The translations under genes and the position numbers were made by a program. Below, one piece after another: positions 33,797 to 43,007 of a DNA stretch of 43,803 nucleotides (position 1 is its first letter; the number at the start of each line of letters is the position of its first letter). This DNA comes from Microvirga vignae (GTDB lineage: Bacteria > Pseudomonadota > Alphaproteobacteria > Rhizobiales > Beijerinckiaceae). Under the pieces are notes generated by a model that did not search any database, had not been told where the DNA came from, and saw only the letters and a list, made by a program, of their open reading frames with translations. The stretch is taken from assembly GCF_001017175.1 (NCBI RefSeq), contig NZ_LCYG01000103.1, positions 1-43,803 of the forward strand. Direction: 5' to 3'.

Positions 33797-34606
33797 ATGT
33801 ACCGACCATTATGCTTCCAATACTTTCGCAGGGCTCTTGCCATCGGAGCGGTTCTCATCGCTGGACTTGCGGCGACAGTTCCAGCTGCCGCCCAGTCCCT
33901 CGATGAGATCAAGAAGAAGGGGCAGGTCACGATCGGCATGCTGGTGGACTTTCCACCATTCGGCATCACGAACGCCGAAGGCCAGCCCGATGGCTACGAC
34001 GCCGATATCGCAAAGGCATTGGCCAAGCATCTCGGTGTCAAGGCGAACATCGTCCCGGTCACCGGCCCGAACCGGATCCCGTTTCTCCTGACGGGCAAGG
34101 TCGACATGCTGGTTGCCTCTTTGGCCATCACCCCCGAGCGGGCCAAGCAGGTGACGTTTTCCGATCCTTATGCAGGCATCCGAATCGTGGTTTACGGCAA
34201 GAAGGCTGTCAGCGTGAAGGAGCCTGCCGATCTGAAGAACTTCGCGATCGGCGTCGCGCGCGCCAGCACGCAGGACGTATCGGTCACTGCGGTTGCTCCG
34301 CAGGGTACCCAAATCCGGCGCTTCGACGACGATGCTTCGGCGGTACAGGCGCTGCTCTCTGGACAGGTGGACCTGATCGGCGTGGCGACAAACGTTGTCG
34401 CCGAGATCGAGAAGGTCGCGCCAGGTCAGTTCGACAGCAAGATGACGTTGCGGGAACAGGTGCATGGGATTGCGCTTCGGCCAGGACAAGACGAGCTGTT
34501 GGGCGCAGTCAACGCGTTTCTTGCGGAGCAGAAGGCAAGCGGAGCCCTCAACGCAACGTACAAGAAGTGGCTGGGCACGGACGCGCCCGAGATGAAAAAG
34601 CCCTGA
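33797..34606 (+). CDS. Polar amino acid-type ABC substrate-binding protein
   Basis: 269 residues. Signal peptide near residues 10-33 (LAIGAVLIAGLAATVPAAAQ). LDEIKKKGQVTIGMLVDFPP opens a family 3 binding protein. NRIPFLLTGKVDMLVASLAI holds the Arg that usually grips a carboxylate, so the ligand is likely an amino acid or another carboxylic acid. AGGGAGGA upstream is a strong ribosome binding site. In a catabolic operon rich in aldehyde and CoA enzymes, an organic acid ligand is also possible. Confidence 0.93.
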   Translation: MYRPLCFQYFRRALAIGAVLIAGLAATVPAAAQSLDEIKKKGQVTIGMLVDFPPFGITNAEGQPDGYDADIAKALAKHLGVKANIVPVTGPNRIPFLLTGKVDMLVASLAITPERAKQVTFSDPYAGIRIVVYGKKAVSVKEPADLKNFAIGVARASTQDVSVTAVAPQGTQIRRFDDDASAVQALLSGQVDLIGVATNVVAEIEKVAPGQFDSKMTLREQVHGIALRPGQDELLGAVNAFLAEQKASGALNATYKKWLGTDAPEMKKP

Positions 34607-34622
34607 CGGAAGGACTCGAGAC

Positions 34623-35393
<771 letters not shown>

Positions 35394-35984
35394 ATGCCAA
35401 GGCCCGGGTGTCGAAAAGAGAATGATCCATATTGCTATTCTCTAGAAGGGGCGAGTCCTTGGTCTCCAAGCCACTGGAGCACATCAATCCGTTCTCATGA
35501 TGTTGCTAACTGGCTTGAGCACTGGGCTTTGCCGGAGACGTACGCCGACGTGCCGTGCTGCGAGAGGCCGTTCGACGTGGGCCATCTCGCCTGCACTCAC
35601 CATCCAGGTGGGCGGCACGTCCGAGCGCATCCTTCTGCCACAGGCCATCCGGTGGAGAATCGATCTCCAGTTGGTGATATGGCGGTGACACGAAGCCACG
35701 CAGGTGATTCCACTGAGGGAAAGGCCAGTAAGTTCAAGGATTTATATTGGCGGGGACTTGGATTCGGGCCAGGACTATCAGAGTCAGAGTCCGTCCAGCT
35801 TCATTGAAATTACAAAGTTTTTTCTCCGACTAAGGAGAAAGCCTACTGTGTTGAATCAAAGGGTTACGGAAAATTCCCGACCATTGCCGAGAGACTTCGA
35901 AGCCAAAAAGAAAACCGCCGCACCGGCTGGTCCAGAGCATTACGGCTCGCCCTGACGACTCATCGAGCCAATGTTCGGCGCACG
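35394..35984. other. Long intergenic region, partly AT-richer, no gene identified
   Basis: About 590 bases between the ATPase stop and the end of the L,D-transpeptidase gene. Frames of up to 137 codons exist, but none reads like a known protein, and two overlapping frames compete across the same stretch. From about 35800 to 35930 the base composition is visibly less GC-rich. TTTCTCC-GACTAA-GGAGAAA near 35825-35844 is a dyad preceded by T residues, not followed by them, so it is not a clear terminator. Confidence 0.5.
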
Positions 35985-36563
35985 TCAGCGCAACACCACG
36001 ACCTTGGTGCCGATCCGGGTTCGGTTGTAGAGGTCGATGACGTCAGCATTGGTCATTCGAATGCACCCGGACGAGACAGCATAACCGATCGTCTCCGGCT
36101 CATTGGAACCGTGAATCCGGTACATGGAAGAGCCGAGGTAAAGTGCTCGGGCACCCAGCGGGTTCCCCAAACCGCCGGGCATGTAACGCGGCAGATCGGG
36201 GCGTCGCCGCAGCATCGCGGCCGGCGGGCTCCAGGCAGGCCATTCCCGTTTCATGCTGACCGTCTTGGTCCCCGTCCAGGTGAAACCCGGGCGCCCGACT
36301 CCAACGCCGTATTGGATGGCCTGCCCGCTGCCGAGCACGAAATAGAGCCGGCGCTGACTGGTAGAGATGACGATCGTACCGGGCCGATGATCGCCGGGCC
36401 AAGAGACCAGCCGACGGACGGTCGGGGAGGTCGGTCCGCCAAACAGCCGCTCAAAGAAGCTGGCAGGCCCTCCACCGAGGGAGGCGACAGTCTGCGCCTG
36501 GGCGGGGCCCGTGAATGCCATGATGCACGCAGACGCCACGACAGTGAACACGAAGCGGATCAT
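35985..36563 (-). CDS. L,D-transpeptidase (YkuD domain)
   Basis: 192 residues. Signal peptide MIRFVFTVVASACIMAFTGP with AQA cleavage is followed by a linker and a YkuD catalytic domain. GTIVISTSQRRLYFVLGSGQ opens the domain, and HGSNEPETIGYAVSSGCIRM provides the catalytic His and Cys in the HG-x-S-x-G-C-x-R pattern. It makes 3-3 peptidoglycan cross-links or attaches proteins to the wall in the periplasm. GAGGGAG upstream fixes the start at 36563. It is a lone gene facing away from the M20 amidohydrolase gene. Confidence 0.93.
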   Translation of the reverse strand: MIRFVFTVVASACIMAFTGPAQAQTVASLGGGPASFFERLFGGPTSPTVRRLVSWPGDHRPGTIVISTSQRRLYFVLGSGQAIQYGVGVGRPGFTWTGTKTVSMKREWPAWSPPAAMLRRRPDLPRYMPGGLGNPLGARALYLGSSMYRIHGSNEPETIGYAVSSGCIRMTNADVIDLYNRTRIGTKVVVLR

Positions 36564-37046
36564 GCGGATCTCCCTCGCGTGGAATGGCACAGCTTCAACG
36601 CCCGACATCTGGCCTTCGGTTCCTCGCAAATCTGGAGTGCCTCTGTTGGGTACGAATTGCGTTGGGGCGTTGCGATCGACCCTTCGTCCTACGATCGGCT
36701 TAGATGTCATTTATTCCCAAGAGTCCGAAAAGGGCACTTCTCGGAAGGAAACCGGAGTCCGCTAAGGTGCGAATGCCGGACGTTCGAATGGCAGGGACTT
36801 CCAAGTTTGCCCCTAGCCGCCCTCTTCAGACACCAGCTCATTGCGCGAGTATTCTGCTTCAGCTCTGGGGTGCCTCAAAGAGGTGCCTTCCTCAGGGCCG
36901 ATCCGGCCTGGAAGAACGAAGAAACGATTCATGAGATCACTATGATGGATCCAAGAGTGTTCTGATTAGAGCAACGCAGCCGTCCTGAAACGACACTAGC
37001 GCCTTCCGTGCAGCTTCTGAATCATTGACTCTGTCGATCACAGGGG
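36564..37046. other. Divergent intergenic region, L,D-transpeptidase / M20
   Basis: About 480 bases holding both promoters. Includes a copy of the dyad repeat (36757-36781). No gene or clear -35/-10 pair is recognised. Confidence 0.5.
36757..36781. repeat. Intergenic dyad repeat, copy 2
   Basis: GTCCGCT, 9 bases, ATGCCGGAC, matching the copy at 4084-4109 apart from the spacer. The two copies are 32 kb apart in unrelated contexts. Confidence 0.5.
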
Positions 37047-37052
37047 ATGCCA

Positions 37053-38198
37053 ATGAAATCAGACGAAATCGCCGAGACAATCTCATGGCGACATCATTTG
37101 CATCGCAACCCGGAGCTCGCCTTCGAGGAGCATGAGACTTCGACCTTCGTTGCCCGCATGCTCGACTCGTTTGGCTTGAAGGTCTCCACGGGGCTCGCAG
37201 GCACTGGTGTGGTCGGAACGCTGTCGCGGGGCACTTCCGGCCGATCCATTGGGATCAGGGCCGACATGGATGCCCTGCCGATCGAAGAACTCGGCCAAGT
37301 CCCGTACAGGTCGCTCAGGCCGGGCAAGATGCATGCCTGCGGCCATGATGGCCATGTTGCCATGCTGCTCGCTGCCGCTCGCGCCTGCGCCCAGTCCGGG
37401 CGCTTCGATGGTACCGTCCATTTCATTTTCCAACCGGCGGAGGAGAATGAAGGCGGCGCACGGCGCATGGTCGAAGAGGGATTGTTCACGGAGTTCCCGT
37501 GCGACGCCGTCTACGCGCTCCACAACTGGCCGGGGATGCCCCTGGGGTCATGCGTCGCCCGAGATGGCGCGATGATGGCCGCCTTCGGCACGTTCGAGAT
37601 CGTGATCGATGGAGCCGGATCTCACGGAGCCATGCCGCACGAGGGAGCCGACCCAATCGTGGCCACCTGCGCGCTCGGAACCTCCCTGCAAACGATCGTC
37701 AGTCGGAACGTGTCGCCTCTTGAGCCTGCCGTTCTTTCGATTACGCAGATTCACGCCGGTGAAGCCTGGAATGTCATTCCGCCCAGTTGTGTCATCCGCG
37801 GCACGACACGATGGTTCGACAACGCCGTTGGCGCCCATATCGAGAGCCGTCTGACCGACCTTGCCAACTCGGTCGCGAACGGCTTCGGATGCAAGGCCAC
37901 AATCCGCTACGAGCGGCGCTATCCTCCGACCATCAATCATGCCGCCGAGGCGGCATTTATCCGCTCCGTAGTCGGCGCCCAGACAAATATCAGGGTCGAA
38001 GACACCCCACCGAGTATGGCCGCCGAGGATTTTGCCTTCATGATGGAGGCCCGACCGGGGTGCTACCTGTGGCTTGGAAGCGGTCGTGGCGGGGCGAACC
38101 CTGGCCTCCATTCCCCGTACTTCGACTTCAATGACGAGGTCATTCCCTTCGGCGTGGACCTTTGGCGCAGGGTGGTCGAGACGAAGCTCTCCTCCTAA
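37053..38198 (+). CDS. M20-family amidohydrolase (hippurate/N-acyl amino acid hydrolase-like)
   Basis: 381 residues, normal for the M20D group that splits N-acyl amino acids. GIRADMDALPIEELG, HACGHDGHVAMLL and FQPAEENEGGARRMVEEGLF hold the metal-binding Asp, His and Glu residues, with the catalytic Glu pair in EEN. A lid domain (about 180-290) follows and the closing metal His is in GLHSPYFDF. It probably releases a free acid and an amino acid or amine in the cytosol. AGGGG is at ideal distance only from the second ATG (37053); 37047 is an alternative. The LysR gene follows. Confidence 0.91.
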   Translation: MKSDEIAETISWRHHLHRNPELAFEEHETSTFVARMLDSFGLKVSTGLAGTGVVGTLSRGTSGRSIGIRADMDALPIEELGQVPYRSLRPGKMHACGHDGHVAMLLAAARACAQSGRFDGTVHFIFQPAEENEGGARRMVEEGLFTEFPCDAVYALHNWPGMPLGSCVARDGAMMAAFGTFEIVIDGAGSHGAMPHEGADPIVATCALGTSLQTIVSRNVSPLEPAVLSITQIHAGEAWNVIPPSCVIRGTTRWFDNAVGAHIESRLTDLANSVANGFGCKATIRYERRYPPTINHAAEAAFIRSVVGAQTNIRVEDTPPSMAAEDFAFMMEARPGCYLWLGSGRGGANPGLHSPYFDFNDEVIPFGVDLWRRVVETKLSS

Positions 38199-38341
38199 GG
38201 GGAGTTGGATGGGCCACCGCATGACTGCGGTCCGAGCCTGCTCGGACGAAGCCGTAAACGGGGCGAACAATGAAGCCGAATTATAGCACAGCTTCGAAAT
38301 AGGGGCTTGCCGAAAACACGCGCCGATGCTGACTGTGCATC

Positions 38342-39268
38342 ATGTCCTTGGATGCGTTAGACACCCGCGCGCTTCGTCACTTCCTGGCCGTGGTCCGAAC
38401 CGGCTCGATCAGGGCCGCCGCGGACCATATCAGCATTGCGCCCTCGGCGGTGAGCCGCCAGATCGCCGACATCGAGCACCGCCTTGGCCTGCCTATCTTC
38501 GAACGGTCAGCCAGGGGCGTCGTCCTCACCGAGGCGGGTGAACTCCTGGCCGAGCACGCCAAGCGCATGGTCGAGGACGAGGAACTCCTGCGGGAGCAAC
38601 TCGGTCGCCTGAAAGGCATCAAGCAGGGGCTCGTCAGGATCAGCTGCGGAGACGGGTTCGTCGCCGACCTGATGGCGAACGGACTCAGGACGTTTGCCAA
38701 GATATATCCGAATATCCGGTTCACGATCCAGCTTGCCGGAACCGCAGGCGTACTTGCGGCTGTCTCAGATGGCGATGCCGATGTCGGTCTCGTCTATAAT
38801 CCCGTGATCGACACCGGCATCCGGTCGATCGCCATCGCGAGGCAGCCCCTTGCGGTCATAACCCCACCGGGCCACCCGCTCCTGACGCGGCCGAGCATCA
38901 GTTTGGCTGAAAGCCTCGCATATCCCTGTGCGCTGCTCATTCCGGGCCACGGCGTCCGCCAACTCGTCGGCCGCGTGGCGGCCGATTGCGGGCTTGCCTT
39001 GTCGCCTGCACTGGAGACCCCTTCGATCGACGTTCTCCGCCAGTTTGTCCGCGCCAGTCTCGGGATCACGTATCTCCCTCCGTTTGCTGTCGATACGGAG
39101 TTGGCCCGCGGCGAGGTCGGTGTCGTCGGGCTTACGGATCCGCTGCTGGTCGAGGCAAGCGCCCACATCATCGTACGGGCGCGGCGGCGCCTCCCAGTCT
39201 CAGTTGAACAACTGGTCGGTCACATCGCACGCGAAATGGTCGCATTCCGGGTGAAGCATCCCTACTGA
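38342..39268 (+). CDS. LysR-family transcriptional regulator
   Basis: 308 residues. The N-terminal winged helix (LRHFLAVVRTGSIRAAADHI, APSAVSRQIADIEHRLGLPI, FERSARGVVLTEAG) is followed by a two-lobed effector domain (about 93-300). A dyad at 39277-39293 lies 9 bases after its stop and before the dehydrogenase gene, with a twin before the DUF3100 gene, and this protein is the natural candidate to bind both. It is codirectional with its presumed targets rather than divergent, which is less usual for LysR proteins. Confidence 0.93.
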   Translation: MSLDALDTRALRHFLAVVRTGSIRAAADHISIAPSAVSRQIADIEHRLGLPIFERSARGVVLTEAGELLAEHAKRMVEDEELLREQLGRLKGIKQGLVRISCGDGFVADLMANGLRTFAKIYPNIRFTIQLAGTAGVLAAVSDGDADVGLVYNPVIDTGIRSIAIARQPLAVITPPGHPLLTRPSISLAESLAYPCALLIPGHGVRQLVGRVAADCGLALSPALETPSIDVLRQFVRASLGITYLPPFAVDTELARGEVGVVGLTDPLLVEASAHIIVRARRRLPVSVEQLVGHIAREMVAFRVKHPY

Positions 39269-39274
39269 AATGGC

Positions 39275-39295
39275 GTGTTGCCGACCCGGCAACAC
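39275..39295. promoter_or_regulatory. Operator-like dyad 1, GTTGCC-N5-GGCAAC
   Basis: Arms GTGTTGCCG and CGGCAACAC with spacer ACC form a perfect 9-bp dyad. It is followed by ACCTTGTT after GGCA, and the same core and tail recur at 42037-42053. Extra half-sites GGCAAC (39320-39325) and GTTGCC (39342-39347) lie nearer to the dehydrogenase start. Confidence 0.75.
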
Positions 39296-39396
39296 CTTGT
39301 TCTTTCCTTTCGTCTTGCTGGCAACAACTCCGTCCCTGACTGTTGCCCGAACATCGGATCGCCCGGAAGGCGCCGATCTGGAGGAAGGAACATCGA

Positions 39397-40308
39397 ATGA
39401 GCGAACAGGATCGTGAAACGGTCGGGGTTATTGGCCTTGGAAGCATGGGCCTGGGAATGGCGCAGACGCTTGCAGGCAAGGGTTTCCGGACCCTGGGCTA
39501 CGACGTCTCGGATGCCCGCTGCGATGCCGCCGCCGCGGCAGGGATAGAGCGCGCCCGGACAATCGAGGATGTCTTCGCCGACGCGAGCTTCGTCGTGTTC
39601 TCGCTGCCCTCCGCGCGTGAGGTGGAAGCGGTCGTGAAAGCTCCGGGAGGGCTGCTGGAGCGCAAAGGGGCAAAGCGGGTCATCATCATCGATACGTCGA
39701 CCTCGGAGCCGGATGTCAGCCGGACCCTCGCTGCGGAGCTGGCCACCGCCGGGCACGGCTTCATCGATGCACCTGTCAGCGGAGGTCCCCTGGGGGCCAG
39801 CTCGGGCAATCTCACGATGATGATCGGCGGCAGCGAGGAGGACGTTGCCTTGGCTCGCCCCGTTATCGAGGCGATGGCCTCCAAGATCCTGCATGTCGGC
39901 CCGATCGGGGCCGGAAACGTGGCGAAGCTCGTCAACAACATGCTCGTGGCGGCTCATATGCTGACCACCAGTGAGGGATTGCGGCTTGCGGCTGCTGCCG
40001 GCGTGGATCCCGACTCGGCCCTGCGGGTCGTGAACGCCGCCACCGGACGATCGGCGCTCAGCGAAATTCACTTCCCGAAATGGATCATGTCGGAGCGTTT
40101 CGACAGCGGGTTCTCGATGGGGCTGATGCGCAAGGACGTGCGGCTTGCCAGGGAGCTGGCGGAGCGGGCTGGAATCGATCTCCCCATTGCCCAGGCCGTT
40201 TCGCAGGAATGGGAATCGGACAGCGAACACTTGGCCGATAGCGACGACTTCACGCGCATGGGCGCCATTTCGTCCGCTCACACCTCCTCCAGCAAGAAGG
40301 TTGCCTGA
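39397..40308 (+). CDS. 3-hydroxyisobutyrate dehydrogenase-like oxidoreductase
   Basis: 303 residues, beta-hydroxyacid dehydrogenase family. GVIGLGSMGLGMAQTL binds NAD(P), FIDAPVSGGPLGASSGNLTM binds substrate, and GAGNVAKLVNNML holds the catalytic Lys. Relatives act on 3-hydroxyisobutyrate, tartronate semialdehyde or L-threonate; the particular substrate is not evident. GGAGGAAGGAA before ATG at 39397 sets the start. The aldehyde dehydrogenase begins one base after its stop, so the two probably oxidise a hydroxy acid and the aldehyde made from it. Confidence 0.9.
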   Translation: MSEQDRETVGVIGLGSMGLGMAQTLAGKGFRTLGYDVSDARCDAAAAAGIERARTIEDVFADASFVVFSLPSAREVEAVVKAPGGLLERKGAKRVIIIDTSTSEPDVSRTLAAELATAGHGFIDAPVSGGPLGASSGNLTMMIGGSEEDVALARPVIEAMASKILHVGPIGAGNVAKLVNNMLVAAHMLTTSEGLRLAAAAGVDPDSALRVVNAATGRSALSEIHFPKWIMSERFDSGFSMGLMRKDVRLARELAERAGIDLPIAQAVSQEWESDSEHLADSDDFTRMGAISSAHTSSSKKVA

Positions 40309-40309
40309 C

Positions 40310-41854
40310 ATGAACATGCCCCTTGTTAATGCTGACAGCAGCGCACGCGTTCTCGAACTCCTCAAGGATCTCCTGCCGTCGAAGGAGATCGGAAGCCTTG
40401 TCGCCGGTCAGATCCTTCCCGGAAATGGAGAGGCCGTCGAGTTGGTCGATCCTGCAACCGGCAAGGTCTTCCTGACCTATGCCGACGCCGGATCGGCCGT
40501 GGTCGATGCAGCGATGGAGGCTGCCCGGGAGGCGCAGGGCCGCTGGATGGCGCTGACCGCATCGGCGCGTGGCAGGGTGATCTGGGAGATCGGCAGGCTC
40601 CTGCGCGAAAATGCACCAGCCATCGCCGAACTGGAAAGCCGGACGGCAGGCCAGCCGATCCGCGACACGCGTGGCCTGATCGGCAAGGTTGCCGAGATGT
40701 TCGAATACTATGCCGGATGGTCCGACAAGATGTACGGTGATGTCATCCCCGTACCGACCACTCATCTCAACTATACCCGCCACGAACCCTATGGCGTCGT
40801 GGTGCAGATCACTCCCTGGAATGCGCCCTTGTTCACGGCGGGCTGGCAGATCGCTCCGGCCATCTGTGCTGGCAATGCCGTCGTGCTCAAGCCTTCTGAA
40901 CTGACCCCGCTGACATCCCTCGTCCTCGGCGCCCTCTGCGAGCGCGCCGGAGCTCCAAAAGGCCTCGTGAACGTCATTGCGGGCGTTGGCCGGACGTCCG
41001 GCCAGTACGCGGTCGCACATCCGAAGACCGCCCTGGTGGTGTTCGTCGGCTCGGCAGCGGCCGGTTCTGCCATCGCGGCAACGGCGGCCCGCAATGTCGT
41101 GCCCTGCATCCTGGAACTTGGCGGCAAGTCGGCCAACATCGTCTTCGCCGATGGCGACATCGACCGGGCTGTCGTCGGTGCCCAGTCGGCCATCTTCGCG
41201 TCCGCGGGGCAGAGCTGCGTGGCCGGATCGCGCCTGCTCGTCCAGCGCGCCGTGCATGCCGAGTTCGTCGAGAAGCTCGCGAAGGCCTCCGAGAGGATTC
41301 CCGTCGGGGCCCCTCTCGACGACCAGACCCAGATCGGCCCGATCAACAACGAGCGTCAGTGGAAGAAGATCGACGAGATGGTCCGGCAGGGCATATCGGA
41401 CGGCGCCCGGCTCGCGACTGGGGGACGCAAGCCCGCACATCTCGCGGCTACGGGCGGATTCTACTATTCCCCGACCATCCTCGATCGGGTTGACCCGGCG
41501 ATGGAGATTGCCCGAGAAGAGGTCTTCGGACCCGTTCTGGCCGTGACGCCGTTCGATGACGAGGCCGAGGCGATTTCCATCGCCAATCGCACTCCCTATG
41601 GTCTTGCGGGAGCGGTCTGGACCGAAAATGTCGGGCGTGCACATCGCGTGGCAGCCAACGTGCGCGCCGGGACTTTCTGGATCAACGGATACAAGACCAT
41701 CAGTGTGATGTCTCCGTTTGGTGGCTTCGGCCGCAGCGGCTACGGCCGTTCCAGCGGCAGGGAGGCTCTCATGGCCTATACCCAGACGAAGAGCGTGTGG
41801 GTTGAAACGGCCGAGGATCCGGCAATCACGTTCGGTTATCACCCGGTCGATTGA
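40310..41854 (+). CDS. Aldehyde dehydrogenase 2
   Basis: 514 residues. VVVQITPWNAPL starts the cofactor site, ELGGKSANIVF holds the catalytic Glu and SAGQSCVAGSRLL the nucleophile Cys. EEVFGPVLAVTPFD and PFGGFGRSGYGRSSG are the C-terminal signatures. It is not a close copy of the aldehyde dehydrogenase at 22480 and serves the LysR-controlled locus. It is cotranscribed with the beta-hydroxyacid dehydrogenase, one base away. AGAAGG upstream of the ATG is a modest ribosome binding site. Confidence 0.93.
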   Translation: MNMPLVNADSSARVLELLKDLLPSKEIGSLVAGQILPGNGEAVELVDPATGKVFLTYADAGSAVVDAAMEAAREAQGRWMALTASARGRVIWEIGRLLRENAPAIAELESRTAGQPIRDTRGLIGKVAEMFEYYAGWSDKMYGDVIPVPTTHLNYTRHEPYGVVVQITPWNAPLFTAGWQIAPAICAGNAVVLKPSELTPLTSLVLGALCERAGAPKGLVNVIAGVGRTSGQYAVAHPKTALVVFVGSAAAGSAIAATAARNVVPCILELGGKSANIVFADGDIDRAVVGAQSAIFASAGQSCVAGSRLLVQRAVHAEFVEKLAKASERIPVGAPLDDQTQIGPINNERQWKKIDEMVRQGISDGARLATGGRKPAHLAATGGFYYSPTILDRVDPAMEIAREEVFGPVLAVTPFDDEAEAISIANRTPYGLAGAVWTENVGRAHRVAANVRAGTFWINGYKTISVMSPFGGFGRSGYGRSSGREALMAYTQTKSVWVETAEDPAITFGYHPVD

Positions 41855-42173
41855 GACCCGACAATCCGGTTGACGGGATTCAGGCAAACCTGGTCCCGTC
41901 TGCCGTCGCAAAAGGCCCTTACCTTGTGGGCTCGCGTCCCCATCGGAGGCGCATCGTGGCACCCTGTGCAGCTTGGATCGCCATTCTGCAGGGAGATGGA
42001 TCCAGCACGGCGATTCCACGCCAGCGGGGCCATGGCGTTGCCCAATCGGCAACACCTCGTTACGAATAAGTGGTCTATTCGCCCGTTCCGTCGCCTTCAT
42101 ACTTCGTAGCCGCCTCATAAGGGGGCTGAGACGAAAAGCGGCCCAGCCGCATGTGCTCGAGGGAACCAGAAAT
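41855..42173. other. Intergenic regulatory region before the DUF3100 operon
   Basis: 319 bases containing the second GTTGCC-N5-GGCAAC dyad. No coding frame is recognisable. A separate promoter for the DUF3100 pair is likely here. GAGGGAA serves as ribosome binding site for the start at 42174. Confidence 0.6.
42037..42053. promoter_or_regulatory. Operator-like dyad 2, GTTGCC-N5-GGCAAC
   Basis: GTTGCC-CAATC-GGCAAC followed by ACCTCGTT, nearly identical to the dyad at 39277-39293 followed by ACCTTGTT, and both are preceded by ATGGCG. Spacing is the same. It lies 121 bases before the DUF3100 start. Confidence 0.75.
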
Positions 42174-43007
42174 ATGGCACAGACAACGTTGGAGAGATAC
42201 GGAGGGGTCGGGCTACACCTCTTCGTTTTGGGAATCGTGGTGGTAGCCGAGGCCATTGGGCTGATCCGTATCCCCATTGGCACCGCTGCCGTGATCCTTT
42301 TGCCAATCCTTTACGCCTTCGCGATGGGTATCATTCTGAACCCGAATATCATGAAAGGCACCAGGCGCGTCCTGTCCGGCAACGCCACCAAGGTCGCCGG
42401 CACCATGATCGCCATCTCGATCATGCCATTCATTGCAAAATTCGGGACGACGGTCGGACCGCAGATCCAAAAGGTGATCGAGACCGGCCCGGCCCTGGTG
42501 CTCCAGGAGATCGGTAATCTGGGCACCATCCTCGTTGCCTTCCCGGTGGCCGTCTTCCTGCTCAAGATGGGGCGTGAGGCAATCGGGGCCACCTATTCCA
42601 TCGACCGTGAACCGAACCTGGCCCTGATCGCGGACAAGTATGGGCTCAACAGTCCCGAGGGCGCCGGGGCGATGGGCGTCTACGCGACCGGAACGATCAT
42701 CGGCACCTTCGTCTTCGCAATCATGCCGCCCCTGATTCACAGCCTCGGAATCTTCGATATCAGATCACTCGCAATGTCGTGCGGAGTGGGATCCGGCAGC
42801 ATGCTGGCGGCCTGCACGGGCGCGCTCGTGTCGGCGACTCCCTCGGACAAGGATACGATTCTGGCTCTGGCCGCAGCGAGCAACATCCTCACCTATGCGA
42901 CCGGCCTCTATGCCGGTGTGTTCATCGCACTGCCGCTGACCGAATGGCTGTACCGGATCAGTCGCGGCGAGCGGACGTCCAACATTTCGCGAGAGGCACG
43001 GTCATGA
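42174..43007 (+). CDS. DUF3100 membrane protein, putative transporter subunit
   Basis: 277 residues with about eight hydrophobic segments. LHLFVLGIVVVAEAIGLIRI and VILLPILYAFAMGIILNPNI start it; GAGAMGVYATGTIIGTFVFA and MSCGVGSGSMLAACTGALVS are glycine-rich segments like those in secondary carriers. The family has no assigned function. The start at 42174 follows GAGGGAA; the longer open frame upstream crosses the regulatory dyad and is rejected. The ATGA overlap with the next gene implies a two-protein unit. Context (amidohydrolase, dehydrogenases) suggests transport of the acid or conjugate handled by this locus (inference). Confidence 0.8.
   Translation: MAQTTLERYGGVGLHLFVLGIVVVAEAIGLIRIPIGTAAVILLPILYAFAMGIILNPNIMKGTRRVLSGNATKVAGTMIAISIMPFIAKFGTTVGPQIQKVIETGPALVLQEIGNLGTILVAFPVAVFLLKMGREAIGATYSIDREPNLALIADKYGLNSPEGAGAMGVYATGTIIGTFVFAIMPPLIHSLGIFDIRSLAMSCGVGSGSMLAACTGALVSATPSDKDTILALAAASNILTYATGLYAGVFIALPLTEWLYRISRGERTSNISREARS

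Noticed and set aside
35497..35688. Frame containing ERILLPQAIRW, resembling the coupling region of amino-acid ABC permeases
   Set aside because: The match is about nine residues with no flanking similarity or membrane helices; probably chance.
40250..42283. 677-codon minus-strand frame across aldehyde dehydrogenase 2
   Set aside because: The opposite strand has all aldehyde dehydrogenase motifs; this frame also runs across an intergenic regulatory dyad.
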